53,752 nt of DNA from CAZCGA01 sp964498075 (lineage in GTDB: Bacteria > Desulfobacterota > Binatia > HRBIN30): NCBI GenBank assembly GCA_964498075.1, contig CAZCGA010000032.1, positions 1 through 53,752 on the forward strand, in the 5' to 3' direction. Below, piece by piece: positions 23,258 through 31,164 of the stretch (position 1 is the stretch's first letter; each line of letters starts with the position of its first letter). The position numbers and the translations under genes were made by a program. The notes beneath the pieces are model-generated. The model made no database searches, was not told the DNA's origin, and worked only from the letters and a program-made list of their open reading frames with translations.

Positions 23258-23818
23258 GTGAAGTTCCGACTGACATATGATGGGCCATTGCCGGCGAACG
23301 GCCGTCCGCACGACAAGCATGCAATCCGGAGAGCCTTCCATCCACAGATGCGCGAGCTGTACCGGACGTATCCGGACCTGTCGGGTGGTCTCGACGATTG
23401 GGAGAGTCAAACAGGTCGCCTGCTTGTCAAATCGGTGGGTCCGTTCCAGTTCATCCCGCTCATCGCAAGAGCCGCGTGTCTGGCGTGCAAACTCGACATA
23501 CTGCTCTTGGAGCGCAAAGAGCCGGGTGGAATCGTTCACCGAGGTGGGGACATCGACAATCGCCTGAAAACGCTCTTCGATGCCTTGCGGATGCCGCAGC
23601 ACGACCAAGAGGTGGAAGGGGAGCAACCTGAACGAGGCGAATGCCCTTTCCTGTGCCCACTAGAAGATGATGACCTGATTCTTGGCTTTGGCGTGCATAC
23701 CGACCGATTGCTCATGCCCCCGCCAAGTGGCCGAGACACCGATGTTCGGGTCCTGATAGAGGTGACGGTGAAGCTCACCGCGATGACTTATGCTAACCTT
23801 GCGCTCGTTGGGGACTGA
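23258..23818 (+). CDS. conserved hypothetical, RusA-like motif
   Basis: A 186-residue protein. The central motif HRGGDIDNRLKTLFDALRMP resembles the acidic DxDN...K...DxL active-site block of RusA Holliday-junction resolvases, but the rest is not clearly RusA. A second acidic patch LEDDDLILGFGVHTDRLL follows, then a beta-rich tail (VRVLIEVTVKLTA). A metal-dependent nuclease fold is a reasonable guess. It starts 20 bases after the preceding small gene and the base composition is lower in GC than in the flanks, consistent with transferred DNA. Confidence 0.5.
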   Translation: MKFRLTYDGPLPANGRPHDKHAIRRAFHPQMRELYRTYPDLSGGLDDWESQTGRLLVKSVGPFQFIPLIARAACLACKLDILLLERKEPGGIVHRGGDIDNRLKTLFDALRMPQHDQEVEGEQPERGECPFLCPLEDDDLILGFGVHTDRLLMPPPSGRDTDVRVLIEVTVKLTAMTYANLALVGD

Positions 23819-24087
23819 CTCGGCTTCGGAGCCAGCTGTTCTGCTGATGAAGAAGACATGGGTTGCTAGAGGAGCCACCGCCGACGGCCCACTGACACCG
23901 GTCATCGACATCTTGGGGGGAGGAGAACGGTTGCCGCGTCACCGGCTGGATAGAGGAACTCACCCCTGACGGGTTTGAGGCGCACATTGATTGAAGACGA
24001 ACGGTGAACCGGTACCGCCCGAGTAGGAGCAAGCGTTGCGGGAAGCCCGCGAGAAGTAGTGAAGGCGCGCGTCCGGGCTCGTAAATC

Positions 24088-24609
24088 ATGGCTCTATACG
24101 CAGACATCCTCACAAAGACCCGTGAGCAGATCTTCCGCGATCTCGAGGATGGAATCTACTTCGGCGGACATTTCGATCCAATCGGAACAACCCTCCACTT
24201 CATTCAGCTGCACCATCTCGACGCCAACGAACAAGCGGGGAGCATGCTTCGCCTCACCGTTGAGGTCCGCGACCTCACCCGCGCGATGCGTCGTCTCGCG
24301 GCCTTCGTTGCGGTGCTAACGCTAGTCAACGTCGTCCTCGTCGCCTATACGGTCCCCACGATTCGCCACGCCATTACGGGGATATATAGGCACGAAGTCG
24401 GCCCTGGAGTGCAGCAACCCCCAACGCCCAGAAACTCTCCCGAAGCGATGCTCTCCGCTGCGCAAGAGACCGCTGTGCGAGTTGTGCGATACGTGACGGC
24501 CAACTGGTCGATGATTCTCTGGTGGCTCTTCGGCCCTCTCCTTGTCGCCCTCGTCGCCACCGGGGTTAGGTTTATGGTGCTGCGCGCTCGAGGCCGAGCA
24601 GGCCCATGA
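24088..24609 (+). CDS. hypothetical membrane protein, two TM segments
   Basis: A 173-residue protein with a soluble N-terminus (MALYADILTKTREQIFRDLE, residues 1-68), a TM helix at 69-90 (LTLVNVVLVAYTV), an external or internal loop with PPTPRNSPEA, and a second TM at 141-164 (ILWWLFGPLLVALVATG). No enzyme motif is seen. The preceding 269 bases (23819-24087) hold no convincing gene. Not recognised; it could be part of a small accessory module with its neighbours. Confidence 0.45.
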   Translation: MALYADILTKTREQIFRDLEDGIYFGGHFDPIGTTLHFIQLHHLDANEQAGSMLRLTVEVRDLTRAMRRLAAFVAVLTLVNVVLVAYTVPTIRHAITGIYRHEVGPGVQQPPTPRNSPEAMLSAAQETAVRVVRYVTANWSMILWWLFGPLLVALVATGVRFMVLRARGRAGP

Positions 24610-24802
24610 ACGGAAGCCGACATCGGTCTGTAAGGGGGGCAGTTTGAAAGCGAGCCCCGTAACTTCAACCCTGTGATCTGTGGATATGGTCCGTATGCTG
24701 GAAGCGTAGGAAGCCGAGCAGGCCGTGGGTGGACGCCCCAGTTCCACTGACGCTGGCCACGGAGGCGGGACGTGAGAGCGTGATGCTTTACCGACGGCAG
24801 CG

Positions 24803-25081
24803 ATGAGCGTAAGAGCAGAGAGCATGAGGGATACGTGGTGTGTCCTCTGCAACTCGCTAGCTTACATCTTGTCGGAGCCTGACGGAGGGAATCGTCGTCA
24901 TGTGCGCTGCCCCAGCTGCCGAGACTACGTACTTGTCGTAAGCTGGCTGCATCACAAGCCCACTGATTCTGTCAAAGAACACCTTGCCAATGCCGCCAGG
25001 GCAGCCCCGGAGGGCATGATGCTTCTCATCGAAGCTGATCAATCGCGCGTCGTGAAGCGGTCGGTTGCTCTTTGTGAGTGA
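24803..25081 (+). CDS. small zinc-ribbon protein
   Basis: A 92-residue protein with CVLCNSLAYILSEP and VRCPSCRDYVLVV, two CxxC pairs about 24 residues apart, a zinc-ribbon arrangement. The rest is helical (VKEHLANAARAAPEGMMLLIE). An alternative start is ATG 24824. The 193 bases upstream (24610-24802) contain no clear gene. Function unknown; a nucleic-acid-binding or adaptor role would be a guess. Confidence 0.45.
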   Translation: MSVRAESMRDTWCVLCNSLAYILSEPDGGNRRHVRCPSCRDYVLVVSWLHHKPTDSVKEHLANAARAAPEGMMLLIEADQSRVVKRSVALCE

Positions 25082-25165
25082 GATTTGCATACCCCGGATC
25101 AATGTCGCGCTGCGTGGGTCAAGATCGGGTCGATCCAAAGTGGCTAGCGACCGCAAGCCGCTTCA

Positions 25166-25183
25166 GCTGGCGTGAGCGCCAGC
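25166..25183. promoter_or_regulatory. hairpin upstream of the orphan antitoxin-like gene
   Basis: GCTGGCG-TGAG-CGCCAGC, a perfect 7-bp stem with a 4-base loop, lies 23 bases before the ATG at 25207. It could be an operator or a terminator of the preceding gene; no T-run follows. Confidence 0.35.
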
Positions 25184-25206
25184 GGCCGGATATACGTAGT
25201 ACGCAG

Positions 25207-25407
25207 ATGGAGAAGGCTACGACCATCCGGCTGCGCAAGGAAGAGGCGGAGGAAGCCGTCACGCTGACCGGCGCACGTAATGCATCCGAGGCCATGCGGG
25301 CACTCCTCGATGAGGCGCGGCGTGCGCGCCACCGGCGACGGGTTCTGCAGCGAGCGGGAACGCTCGCGATCGAGTACGTTCGACCGGGCGATCGTGGTCG
25401 CCGCTAA
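25207..25407 (+). CDS. RHH-type antitoxin-like small protein
   Basis: A 66-residue basic protein: MEKATTIRLRKEEAEEAVTL, RNASEAMRALLDEARRARHR. The beta strand plus two helices pattern resembles VapB/CopG antitoxins. No toxin gene follows; the stop overlaps the stop of a broken gene on the other strand (25404). A longer frame starts at 25078 but its first 43 codons look non-coding. It may be a remnant of a toxin-antitoxin pair in the accessory patch. Confidence 0.45.
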   Translation: MEKATTIRLRKEEAEEAVTLTGARNASEAMRALLDEARRARHRRRVLQRAGTLAIEYVRPGDRGRR

Positions 25408-25553
25408 GCTTGCAGGTCCGACACCGTCACCAGCAGGTGCGCATCGGTGACCGCTTGAATCGGCGTCGATAGCGGTACGGAATAGATGCCGTCACCGACT
25501 TGCGTTGCCAAGTCTGCCAGCTCTGCGCCCGGCGCGCCGGGACCAGGTTCTTC
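25404..25553 (-). pseudogene. 3' remnant of a secreted beta-sandwich-type protein
   Basis: On the minus strand an open frame without start reads GAELADLATQVGDGIYSVPL then a segment ending LLVTVSDLQA and TAG. The GDGIYSVPL...LLVTVSD pattern resembles the last beta strands of Ig-like or metallophosphoesterase-associated repeat domains, from memory. An in-frame TGA precedes it at 25554-25556, next to a hairpin repeat. The body of the gene is missing. Confidence 0.4.
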
Positions 25554-25560
25554 TCAGGCA

Positions 25561-25599
25561 CCCCCCTCTCGTTCCAAGAGAGGGGCAGGGGGTGAGTTC
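25561..25599. repeat. hairpin repeat, left flank of the DUF559 gene
   Basis: CCCCTCTC...AAGAGAGGGG hairpin followed by GCAGGGGGTGAGTTC. The segment 25575-25599 is repeated in the same orientation at 26097-26120 with a single G difference. Confidence 0.75.
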
Positions 25600-25611
25600 A
25601 GTCCCACGCGC

Positions 25612-26016
25612 CTAGCGAACGCATGAGGGCGCGTCGCGCAGCACCTCCGCGAGCCTATCGAGGACGGCACTCAAGCTGCGCTCAACCTCCTCGTTGCGCA
25701 CCCGTATGACACGGATTCCCATCTGCTTGATGATGAACGTTCGCGCGTCGTCGTGGTGAGGTTGATAGTCGTGAAGCCTTCCGTCGACCTCGATGGCGAG
25801 GCGCTTCTCGAAGCAAAAGAAGTCGGCGACGAAGAAGGCCTGCGTTTGCAACCAATCGACGAACAGCGGGTACTGGCGATAGAACTTCAGACCGCGGAAC
25901 TTCCGATCGCGCAGAGCTTCCCACAGCGCGAGCTCCGCAGGAGTCTGAGACTTTCGGAGCCGCCGGCACGTTTCCTTGGCGATGCCCCGCAGAGTGGGAT
26001 TGGTCCGAGCCGGCAC
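25612..26016 (-). CDS. DUF559 endonuclease-domain protein (Vsr-like fold)
   Basis: A 134-residue member of the DUF559 family, related to very-short-patch-repair and restriction endonucleases. Motifs: RRLRKSQTPAELALWEALRD, RKFRGLKFYRQYPLFVDW, the acidic site in AIEVDGRLHDYQ, and IRVIRVRNEEVERSL. It is full length for the family. It stands alone between two copies of a GC-rich hairpin repeat, and its stop lies 13 bases from the left repeat. The role of the family is not established; damaged-DNA processing or mobility of the associated repeats are possibilities. Confidence 0.85.
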   Translation of the reverse strand: MPARTNPTLRGIAKETCRRLRKSQTPAELALWEALRDRKFRGLKFYRQYPLFVDWLQTQAFFVADFFCFEKRLAIEVDGRLHDYQPHHDDARTFIIKQMGIRVIRVRNEEVERSLSAVLDRLAEVLRDAPSCVR

Positions 26017-26021
26017 GGTAG

Positions 26022-26120
26022 AAACTCATCCCCCTACCCCCTTCTCTTGGCAAGAGAAGGGGGACTGGAAGGGCTCTCAGTGATCCCCTCTCTTTCCAAG
26101 AGAGGGGCAGGGGTGAGTTC
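26022..26120. repeat. double-hairpin repeat, right flank of the DUF559 gene
   Basis: Inverted ends AACTCATCCCC and GGGGTGAGTT enclose two hairpins: CCCCTTCTCTTGGCAAGAGAAGGGG (centre ~26050) and CCCCTCTCTTTCCAAGAGAGGGG (centre ~26096). A truncated relative is at 53684-53725. Confidence 0.8.
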
Positions 26121-26190
26121 GCGGATATAGGCGACCGCTTTCGCACACCGGCATCGCAATCGCCTCTGCTCTGCGGCAGGATGGGGCGTC

Positions 26191-27036
26191 ATGGAGACAA
26201 AACCGTTCGGGTGGACGGGAGTGCAGGTGCCCGTGATCGGGCAGGGCACGTGGCACACGGGCGAGTCGCGGCGGACGCGCGCGGCGGAGCAGCGGGCTCT
26301 CGAGATCGGTCTGGAGATGGGTCTCTCGCACATCGATACCGCCGAGATGTACGGCGGCGGTGCTGCGGAGGAAGTGGTTGCGGCTGCGATTCGCGGACGG
26401 CCGCGTGCGGATCTCTTTCTGGTCTCCAAAGTTCTTCCGCAAAACGCCAGCTACCAGGGAACCCTACGCGCCGCCGAGCAGAGTCTGCGTCGTTTGCAGA
26501 CTGACTACCTTGATCTCCATCTCTTGCACTGGCCCGGCCGCCATCCCATCGCCGAGACGATGCGCGCCATGGAAGACCTGGTCGCCGCCGGCAAGACCCG
26601 CTTCCTCGGCGTCAGCAACTTCGATGTGGATGAGATGCGCGCTGCGATGGCGGCGCTGACGCGTGAACGTCTGGTGTGCAATCAGGTACTCTACAACCTC
26701 GGCGCCCGTGCCATCGAGGCCGACCTCATTCCGTTCTGCGAGCGCGAGCAGATCGCCGTCGTCGGCTACACGCCCTTCGGGCACTTCCCGCGACCGGGCA
26801 GCGATGGGCTGCGGGTGCTGAGGGATATCGGCGCGCGCTACGGCAAGACGCCACGGCAAGTCGTGTTGCGCTTCCTTACCCGCGAGCCGGGGCTGTTTGC
26901 GATTCCCAAGGCAACGGATCCCGAGCACGTTCGCGAGAACGCCGGCGCGGCGGGATTCACGCTCGACGCTGCCGACATCGCAGCGCTCGACCGCCTCTTC
27001 CCGCCGTCGCGCCGCGGTCGGAAATCCGGTATGTAG
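26191..27036 (+). CDS. aldo/keto reductase
   Basis: A 281-residue NADPH-dependent (alpha/beta)8 reductase. Catalytic tetrad positions are visible: Asp and Tyr in HIDTAEMYGGG, Lys in FLVSKVLPQNAS, His in LLHWPGRHP. Cofactor-binding AIPKATDPEHVRENAGA is near the C-terminus. It reduces aldehydes or ketones. It heads the plus-strand metabolic cluster that runs to 30981, 65 bases before the flavoprotein gene; whether it shares the operon is uncertain. Confidence 0.85.
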   Translation: METKPFGWTGVQVPVIGQGTWHTGESRRTRAAEQRALEIGLEMGLSHIDTAEMYGGGAAEEVVAAAIRGRPRADLFLVSKVLPQNASYQGTLRAAEQSLRRLQTDYLDLHLLHWPGRHPIAETMRAMEDLVAAGKTRFLGVSNFDVDEMRAAMAALTRERLVCNQVLYNLGARAIEADLIPFCEREQIAVVGYTPFGHFPRPGSDGLRVLRDIGARYGKTPRQVVLRFLTREPGLFAIPKATDPEHVRENAGAAGFTLDAADIAALDRLFPPSRRGRKSGM

Positions 27037-27101
27037 ACCGCGCTCGTCACAGTGGGATCGGCAGCGTGCTGAAGACTCAGAAGCACTCGAAGCGCGATGA
27101 A

Positions 27102-28265
27102 ATGCAGGCCGGGCCAGCATCGGTGATTGACGCGGCGCGTGCGTTGGCGCCGCAGATCCGTGCCTGCGCAGAGCAGATCGAGCGCGGCCGCCGCCTGCCG
27201 GCGACGCTGGTGACGGCGATGGCGCGTGCCGGGATCTTTCGCGCCTGCGTACCGCGCACGCTGGGCGGGGGCGAGGTCGACGTAGCGACGATGATCGGCG
27301 CCATCGAGGCGGTTGCGCAAGCGGACGGCTCGGCAGGCTGGTGCGCCATGATCGGCGCCACCAGCGGCGTCGTCAGCGCCTATCTCGAAGCGCCGACCGC
27401 GCGTGAGATCTACGCATCCCCGGACGTCGTGACCGGCGGGGTGTTTGCGCCGCAGGGCAAGGCGGTCGCCGTAGAGGGTGGCTACCGCGCGAACGGACGC
27501 TGGGCCTATGCCAGCGGGTGCGAGCATTGCGCTTGGCTGATGGGCGGGTGCGTCGTGCTGCAGGACGGGGCGCCTCGCCTGCTGCCGAACGGGATGCCCG
27601 ACTCTCGCATGATGCTGTTCCCGGCCGCCTCCGCGCAGATCATCGATACGTGGGAGGTGTCGGGCCTGCGCGGCACGGGAAGCCATGACATCGCTGTGTC
27701 CGACCTCTTCGTCCCGGCGGCGTGCTCGGTGTCGCTGCTCACCGATCGTCCGCGTCACTCCAGTCCGCTCTACACCTTCCCGGTCTTCGGGCTGCTGGCG
27801 TTGGGCATCGCCGGCGTCGGGCTCGGCGTTGCCCGCGCCGCCATCGACGCGCTGATCGAGTTGGCCGGTGCGAAGACGCCGTCGGGCAGTCGCCGCCGAC
27901 TGGCGGAGCGAGCAGGTATTCAGATGCAGGTGGCCGACGCGGAAGCGTCGCTGCGCTCGGCGCGCGCCTTCCTGTTCGAAACGGTCAGCGACGCCTGGCA
28001 GGCGGCAGCAAGGCAGGGCACGATCTCCACGCAGCAGCGCGCGCTGCTGCGCCTAGCGGCGACCCACGCGACGATCAGCTCGGCCAAGGCCGTCGATCTG
28101 ATGTACAACGCCGGCGGCGGCACCTCGGTGTACGCCGCGAGCCCGCTGCAGCGCTGCTTCCGCGATGTCCACGTAGCCACGCAACACATGATGGTGGCGC
28201 CCCCGACCTACGAGCTGACCGGCCGGCTGCTGCTGGGAATCGAAACCGACATCTCGATGCTTTAA
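27102..28265 (+). CDS. acyl-CoA-dehydrogenase-like flavoprotein (group D monooxygenase type)
   Basis: A 387-residue ACAD-fold protein most like two-component flavin monooxygenases or HsaA-type oxygenases: ARALAPQIRACAEQIERGR, FRACVPRTLGGGEVD, GSAGWCAMIGATSG, WEVSGLRGTGSHDIAV, and C-terminal YNAGGGTSVYAASPLQRCFRD. The catalytic Glu of true acyl-CoA dehydrogenases is not evident, favouring an oxygenase or a CoA-independent dehydrogenase. Start ATG 27102 is chosen; GTG 27066 is also in frame and neither has a strong ribosome-binding site. A 102-bp inverted repeat separates it from the downstream operon. Confidence 0.75.
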   Translation: MQAGPASVIDAARALAPQIRACAEQIERGRRLPATLVTAMARAGIFRACVPRTLGGGEVDVATMIGAIEAVAQADGSAGWCAMIGATSGVVSAYLEAPTAREIYASPDVVTGGVFAPQGKAVAVEGGYRANGRWAYASGCEHCAWLMGGCVVLQDGAPRLLPNGMPDSRMMLFPAASAQIIDTWEVSGLRGTGSHDIAVSDLFVPAACSVSLLTDRPRHSSPLYTFPVFGLLALGIAGVGLGVARAAIDALIELAGAKTPSGSRRRLAERAGIQMQVADAEASLRSARAFLFETVSDAWQAAARQGTISTQQRALLRLAATHATISSAKAVDLMYNAGGGTSVYAASPLQRCFRDVHVATQHMMVAPPTYELTGRLLLGIETDISML

Positions 28266-28267
28266 GA

Positions 28268-28369
28268 GAAACCGCCGATGGACGCCGATAGACGCCGATG
28301 GGGAACAAGAAGTCAAGATTCTCTACTCTTCGATCGAATCGGCGTTCATCGGCGTTCATCGGCGGTTTC
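28268..28369. repeat. inverted repeat before the enoyl-CoA hydratase gene
   Basis: Arms of 32 bases (28268-28299 and 28338-28369) match with two mismatches; each arm contains two to three tandem 10-base steps of the GACGCCGAT / ATCGGCGTTC type. The 38-base loop contains no gene. It ends 12 bases before the ATG of the hydratase. Confidence 0.8.
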
Positions 28370-28381
28370 GAATTTCTTCCT

Positions 28382-29176
28382 ATGACGACCGAGGACTTCA
28401 CGACCCTGCAGATCGACCGCACCGGCGACGTGCTGCGCGTGACCATCGCGCACCCGTCGAGTCCGCTGAACGCCGTGGACGAAGCGCTGCATCACGATCT
28501 GACCGCGTTGTTCGCAGCGTTGCGGCGCGAAACCGAAGCCCGCGCGGTGTTGCTCACCGGCCGCGGGCGCGCCTTCTCTGCAGGCGGCGACTTCAACTGG
28601 TTTCCCGCCCTGCAGGAGCCCGGCCGGCTCGAAGCGCTGCGACGCGATGCCAAGCAGCTCATCTGGGATCTGCTCGACGTCGAGATTCCCATCGTCGCGG
28701 CGGTCAACGGTCATGCGATAGGGCTGGGTGCCTCGATTGCGCTGCTCTGCGACGTGATCTTCATGGCCGACAGCGCGACCATCGCCGATCCACACGTGAA
28801 GGTGGGCATCGTCGCCGGCGACGGCGGCGTCGCCATCTGGCCGCTGGCGCTCGGGCCGGCGCGCGCCAAGCAATACCTGCTCACCGGCGACCCGCTCACC
28901 GCGGCGGAGGCAGAGCGCATCGGTCTGATCAATCGCGTCGTGCCGGCCGCGGAGTTGGATGCCGAGGCCATGGCGTTTGCGCAACGGCTTGCCGCCGGCG
29001 CACCGCTCGCCGTGCGCTACACCAAACTCGCCGTCAACAAACTGGTGAAGGATGCCCTCAACATCGCGTTCGATACGTCGACAGCCCTCGAGCTGCTGAC
29101 CTTTCACAGCGACGACCATCGCGAAGCGCTGGCGGCGATTCGTGAGAAGCGGCCGCCGGTGTTCAAGGGACGGTGA
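28382..29176 (+). CDS. enoyl-CoA hydratase/isomerase family protein
   Basis: A 264-residue crotonase-fold protein. The oxyanion-hole segments are GRGRAFSAGGDFNWF and NGHAIGLGASIALLCDV, followed by DPHVKVGIVAGDGGVAIWPL. The two catalytic Glu of hydratases are not both conserved (Asp/Gly at AGDGG), so isomerase, dehalogenase or another crotonase reaction is possible. ATG 28382 begins just after an inverted repeat. It overlaps the nitroreductase gene by four bases (GTGA), making it the first gene of a four-gene operon. Confidence 0.85.
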   Translation: MTTEDFTTLQIDRTGDVLRVTIAHPSSPLNAVDEALHHDLTALFAALRRETEARAVLLTGRGRAFSAGGDFNWFPALQEPGRLEALRRDAKQLIWDLLDVEIPIVAAVNGHAIGLGASIALLCDVIFMADSATIADPHVKVGIVAGDGGVAIWPLALGPARAKQYLLTGDPLTAAEAERIGLINRVVPAAELDAEAMAFAQRLAAGAPLAVRYTKLAVNKLVKDALNIAFDTSTALELLTFHSDDHREALAAIREKRPPVFKGR

Positions 29177-29844
29177 AGTCGATGGACCTGTTCGAAGCGT
29201 TGAACACGACGCGTGCGGTGCGGCGCTTCACCGACGAGTCGGTCACCGACGACGAGATCATGACGTGCATCCAGGCCGCGACGCAGGCGCCGAGCGGCGG
29301 CAACATCCAGCCGTGGCAGTTCGTCGCCGTCACCGACCCCGCCATCAAGCGGGCGATCGGTGACGTGTACCGGCGCGCCTACGATCGCTACGAGCCGGCG
29401 CTGCTGCGCTCGTTGCCGCCGTTCCGTTCGGACGACGACAAGGCGCGCTTCGGTCGCATGATGCGGGCGTCGCGGCATCTCGCCGACCACCTGGGCGAGG
29501 CTCCGGCGATGGTGCTGGTGCTGATGCCGAACATCTCGATGACCTTGAGCGACGATCAGGGACCGCTCGATGTGGGGACACCGTTCGCGTCGGTGTACCC
29601 GGCGGTGCAGAACTTCATGCTCGCGGCTCGCGGCCTCGGCATCGGCACTACGCTGACCACCGCGTATCGGATCTATCAGAGCGAAGTACGGACGATCTGC
29701 GGCATCCCCGACCGCTACGAGATCGTCGCGCTCATTCCGATGGGACGGCCGCGGAAGCCGTCGACGGTCGGCCGGCGGCGGCCCGCCGAGCAACTGACGC
29801 ACTGGAATCGCTTTGGCAACAAGAAAGGGAGGACGGACTCGTGA
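29173..29844 (+). CDS. nitroreductase family protein
   Basis: A 223-residue FMN-dependent oxidoreductase. FMN contacts are in TTRAVRRFTDESVTDDE and AATQAPSGGNIQPWQFV, and the C-terminal IPMGRPRKP region is typical. Such enzymes reduce nitro groups, quinones or conjugated bonds, or carry out dehydrogenations in natural-product pathways. GTG 29173 overlaps the hydratase stop; ATG 29182 is an alternative. Its own stop overlaps the next gene's GTG start, so it is firmly coupled in the operon. Confidence 0.85.
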   Translation: MKSMDLFEALNTTRAVRRFTDESVTDDEIMTCIQAATQAPSGGNIQPWQFVAVTDPAIKRAIGDVYRRAYDRYEPALLRSLPPFRSDDDKARFGRMMRASRHLADHLGEAPAMVLVLMPNISMTLSDDQGPLDVGTPFASVYPAVQNFMLAARGLGIGTTLTTAYRIYQSEVRTICGIPDRYEIVALIPMGRPRKPSTVGRRRPAEQLTHWNRFGNKKGRTDS

Positions 29845-30140
29845 CAACGGTGATCGCGAAGCTCAAGGTGAAGGCCGGCAGTGAGGCCACGTTTCAGCAG
29901 GCGGCGGACAAGATGATCGTACACGTGAAGGCCAACGAGCCCGGGACGCTGACGTACGTTCTGCACCGCTCGACCGCGGACCCGACGGAGTTCCTCTTCT
30001 ACGAGGTCTACGCCGATCAAGGCGCCCTCGGCGCCCACAGCAGCAGCGAGCCGATGCAACAGTTCTTCGGCGCCATCGGCGGCCTGCTCGACGGCCGGCC
30101 GGAGATCACCATGTACGAGGAGCTGGGCGGCAAGCGCTGA
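29841..30140 (+). CDS. antibiotic-biosynthesis-monooxygenase (ABM) domain protein
   Basis: A 99-residue ferredoxin-like single-domain protein: TVIAKLKVKAGSEATFQQAA, then VKANEPGTLTYVLHRS, TEFLFYEVYADQGALGAHSSSEPMQ is the characteristic C-half (paraphrased). ABM proteins include cofactorless monooxygenases and heme oxygenases; a quinone-forming step is one option. GTG start overlaps the nitroreductase stop (GTGA) and the PhyH gene starts ten bases after its stop. Confidence 0.85.
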   Translation: MTTVIAKLKVKAGSEATFQQAADKMIVHVKANEPGTLTYVLHRSTADPTEFLFYEVYADQGALGAHSSSEPMQQFFGAIGGLLDGRPEITMYEELGGKR

Positions 30141-30150
30141 CCGCCAGGCG

Positions 30151-30981
30151 ATGACGCCCGCGCTGCATCCGCTCAACCGTTCGTTCCACTGGGATCCGCC
30201 CAAGGGTCCGTATCGGCGCATCACCGCTGAGCAGGCGCGGGCGTATGACGAGGACGGCTTTTTCGTCCTGCCCGATGCGTTCGACCGCGACACCGTCGAA
30301 CGCGTGATCGAGGCGATCGATCCCTGCGAGCAGCGCCTGGAAGCCTTCTTGCGCACGCAGCCGGACGGTCGCTTCTTCATCGCCCAGGCCGACGCGATCA
30401 CCTTCACCATTCATCTGGTGAACCAGTCCGACGTCTTGCGGGAGTTCTGTGCTGGGCGCGTCTTTCAGGATCTCGTTCACGACCTCATCGGTCCGACCGT
30501 CCGCCTCTACTGGGATCAGGCCGTCTACAAGAAGCCGGAGCCGCAGCGCGAGTTCCCGTGGCACCAGGACAACGGCTACACCTACATCGAGCCGCAGCAA
30601 TACCTCACCTGCTGGGTGGCGCTGACCGACGCGACGGTCGAGAACGGTTGCCCGTGGGTCGTCCCCGGCTTGCACCATCGCGGCACCCTGCGACATTGGA
30701 TGACTGACTACGGCTGGGCCTGCCTCGACCAGCCCGAAGGCGCCATCGCGGTTCCCGCGCGTGCCGGCAGCGTCGTCGTCTTCTCTTCGCTCACGCCGCA
30801 TCGCACTGGACCGAACTCCAGCGGTTCCGCGCGCAAGACGTACATCGTGCAGTTCGCCCCCGACGGTGCGTGCAAGATCGATGAGAATGGCGGGCGGGCG
30901 AGCACTCCGATGAACGCACCGGATCGGCAGTTCCTCGTTCTCGATGACGGTCGGCCGGTCGCGCCGCCAGACTCAGTGTAG
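30151..30981 (+). CDS. phytanoyl-CoA dioxygenase (PhyH) family protein
   Basis: A 276-residue Fe(II)/2-oxoglutarate oxygenase. The iron triad is His138, Asp140 (WHQDNGYTY) and His217 (TPHRTGPN), with a 2-oxoglutarate-binding Arg expected after SGSARKTYIVQF. AYDEDGFFVLPDAF is the family N-terminal motif. The substrate may be a CoA ester or a small molecule. It closes the ECH-nitroreductase-ABM-PhyH operon. The stop TAG (30979-30981) falls inside a 15-bp sequence that is repeated at 36534. Confidence 0.85.
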   Translation: MTPALHPLNRSFHWDPPKGPYRRITAEQARAYDEDGFFVLPDAFDRDTVERVIEAIDPCEQRLEAFLRTQPDGRFFIAQADAITFTIHLVNQSDVLREFCAGRVFQDLVHDLIGPTVRLYWDQAVYKKPEPQREFPWHQDNGYTYIEPQQYLTCWVALTDATVENGCPWVVPGLHHRGTLRHWMTDYGWACLDQPEGAIAVPARAGSVVVFSSLTPHRTGPNSSGSARKTYIVQFAPDGACKIDENGGRASTPMNAPDRQFLVLDDGRPVAPPDSV

Positions 30982-30991
30982 CGGATGCAGC
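30977..30991. repeat. 15-bp direct repeat at the PhyH stop
   Basis: TGTAGCGGATGCAGC is found here and again exactly at 36534-36548; in both places CGCGTTTGA follows within 30 bases. Here it supplies the PhyH stop codon. Confidence 0.6.
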
Positions 30992-31164
30992 TTCAGCGTC
31001 GCGTTTGAGACAGGTACGTGCGGCCAACCGCGGCGACCTCGTGGGGCGGCGTGCGGTTCGCGAGCAGCTCGCGATAGAAGCGTATGCCTCGGGGGGTGGG
31101 TGGGGATGCTCGAGATCGCCGCGGAGATTCTCTCGCGCCGGAAAAGTAGATAGCATGCCGCGGT

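Noticed and set aside
23819..24087. A gene in the gap before the two-TM protein
   Set aside because: Short frames only, without start signals or recognisable features.
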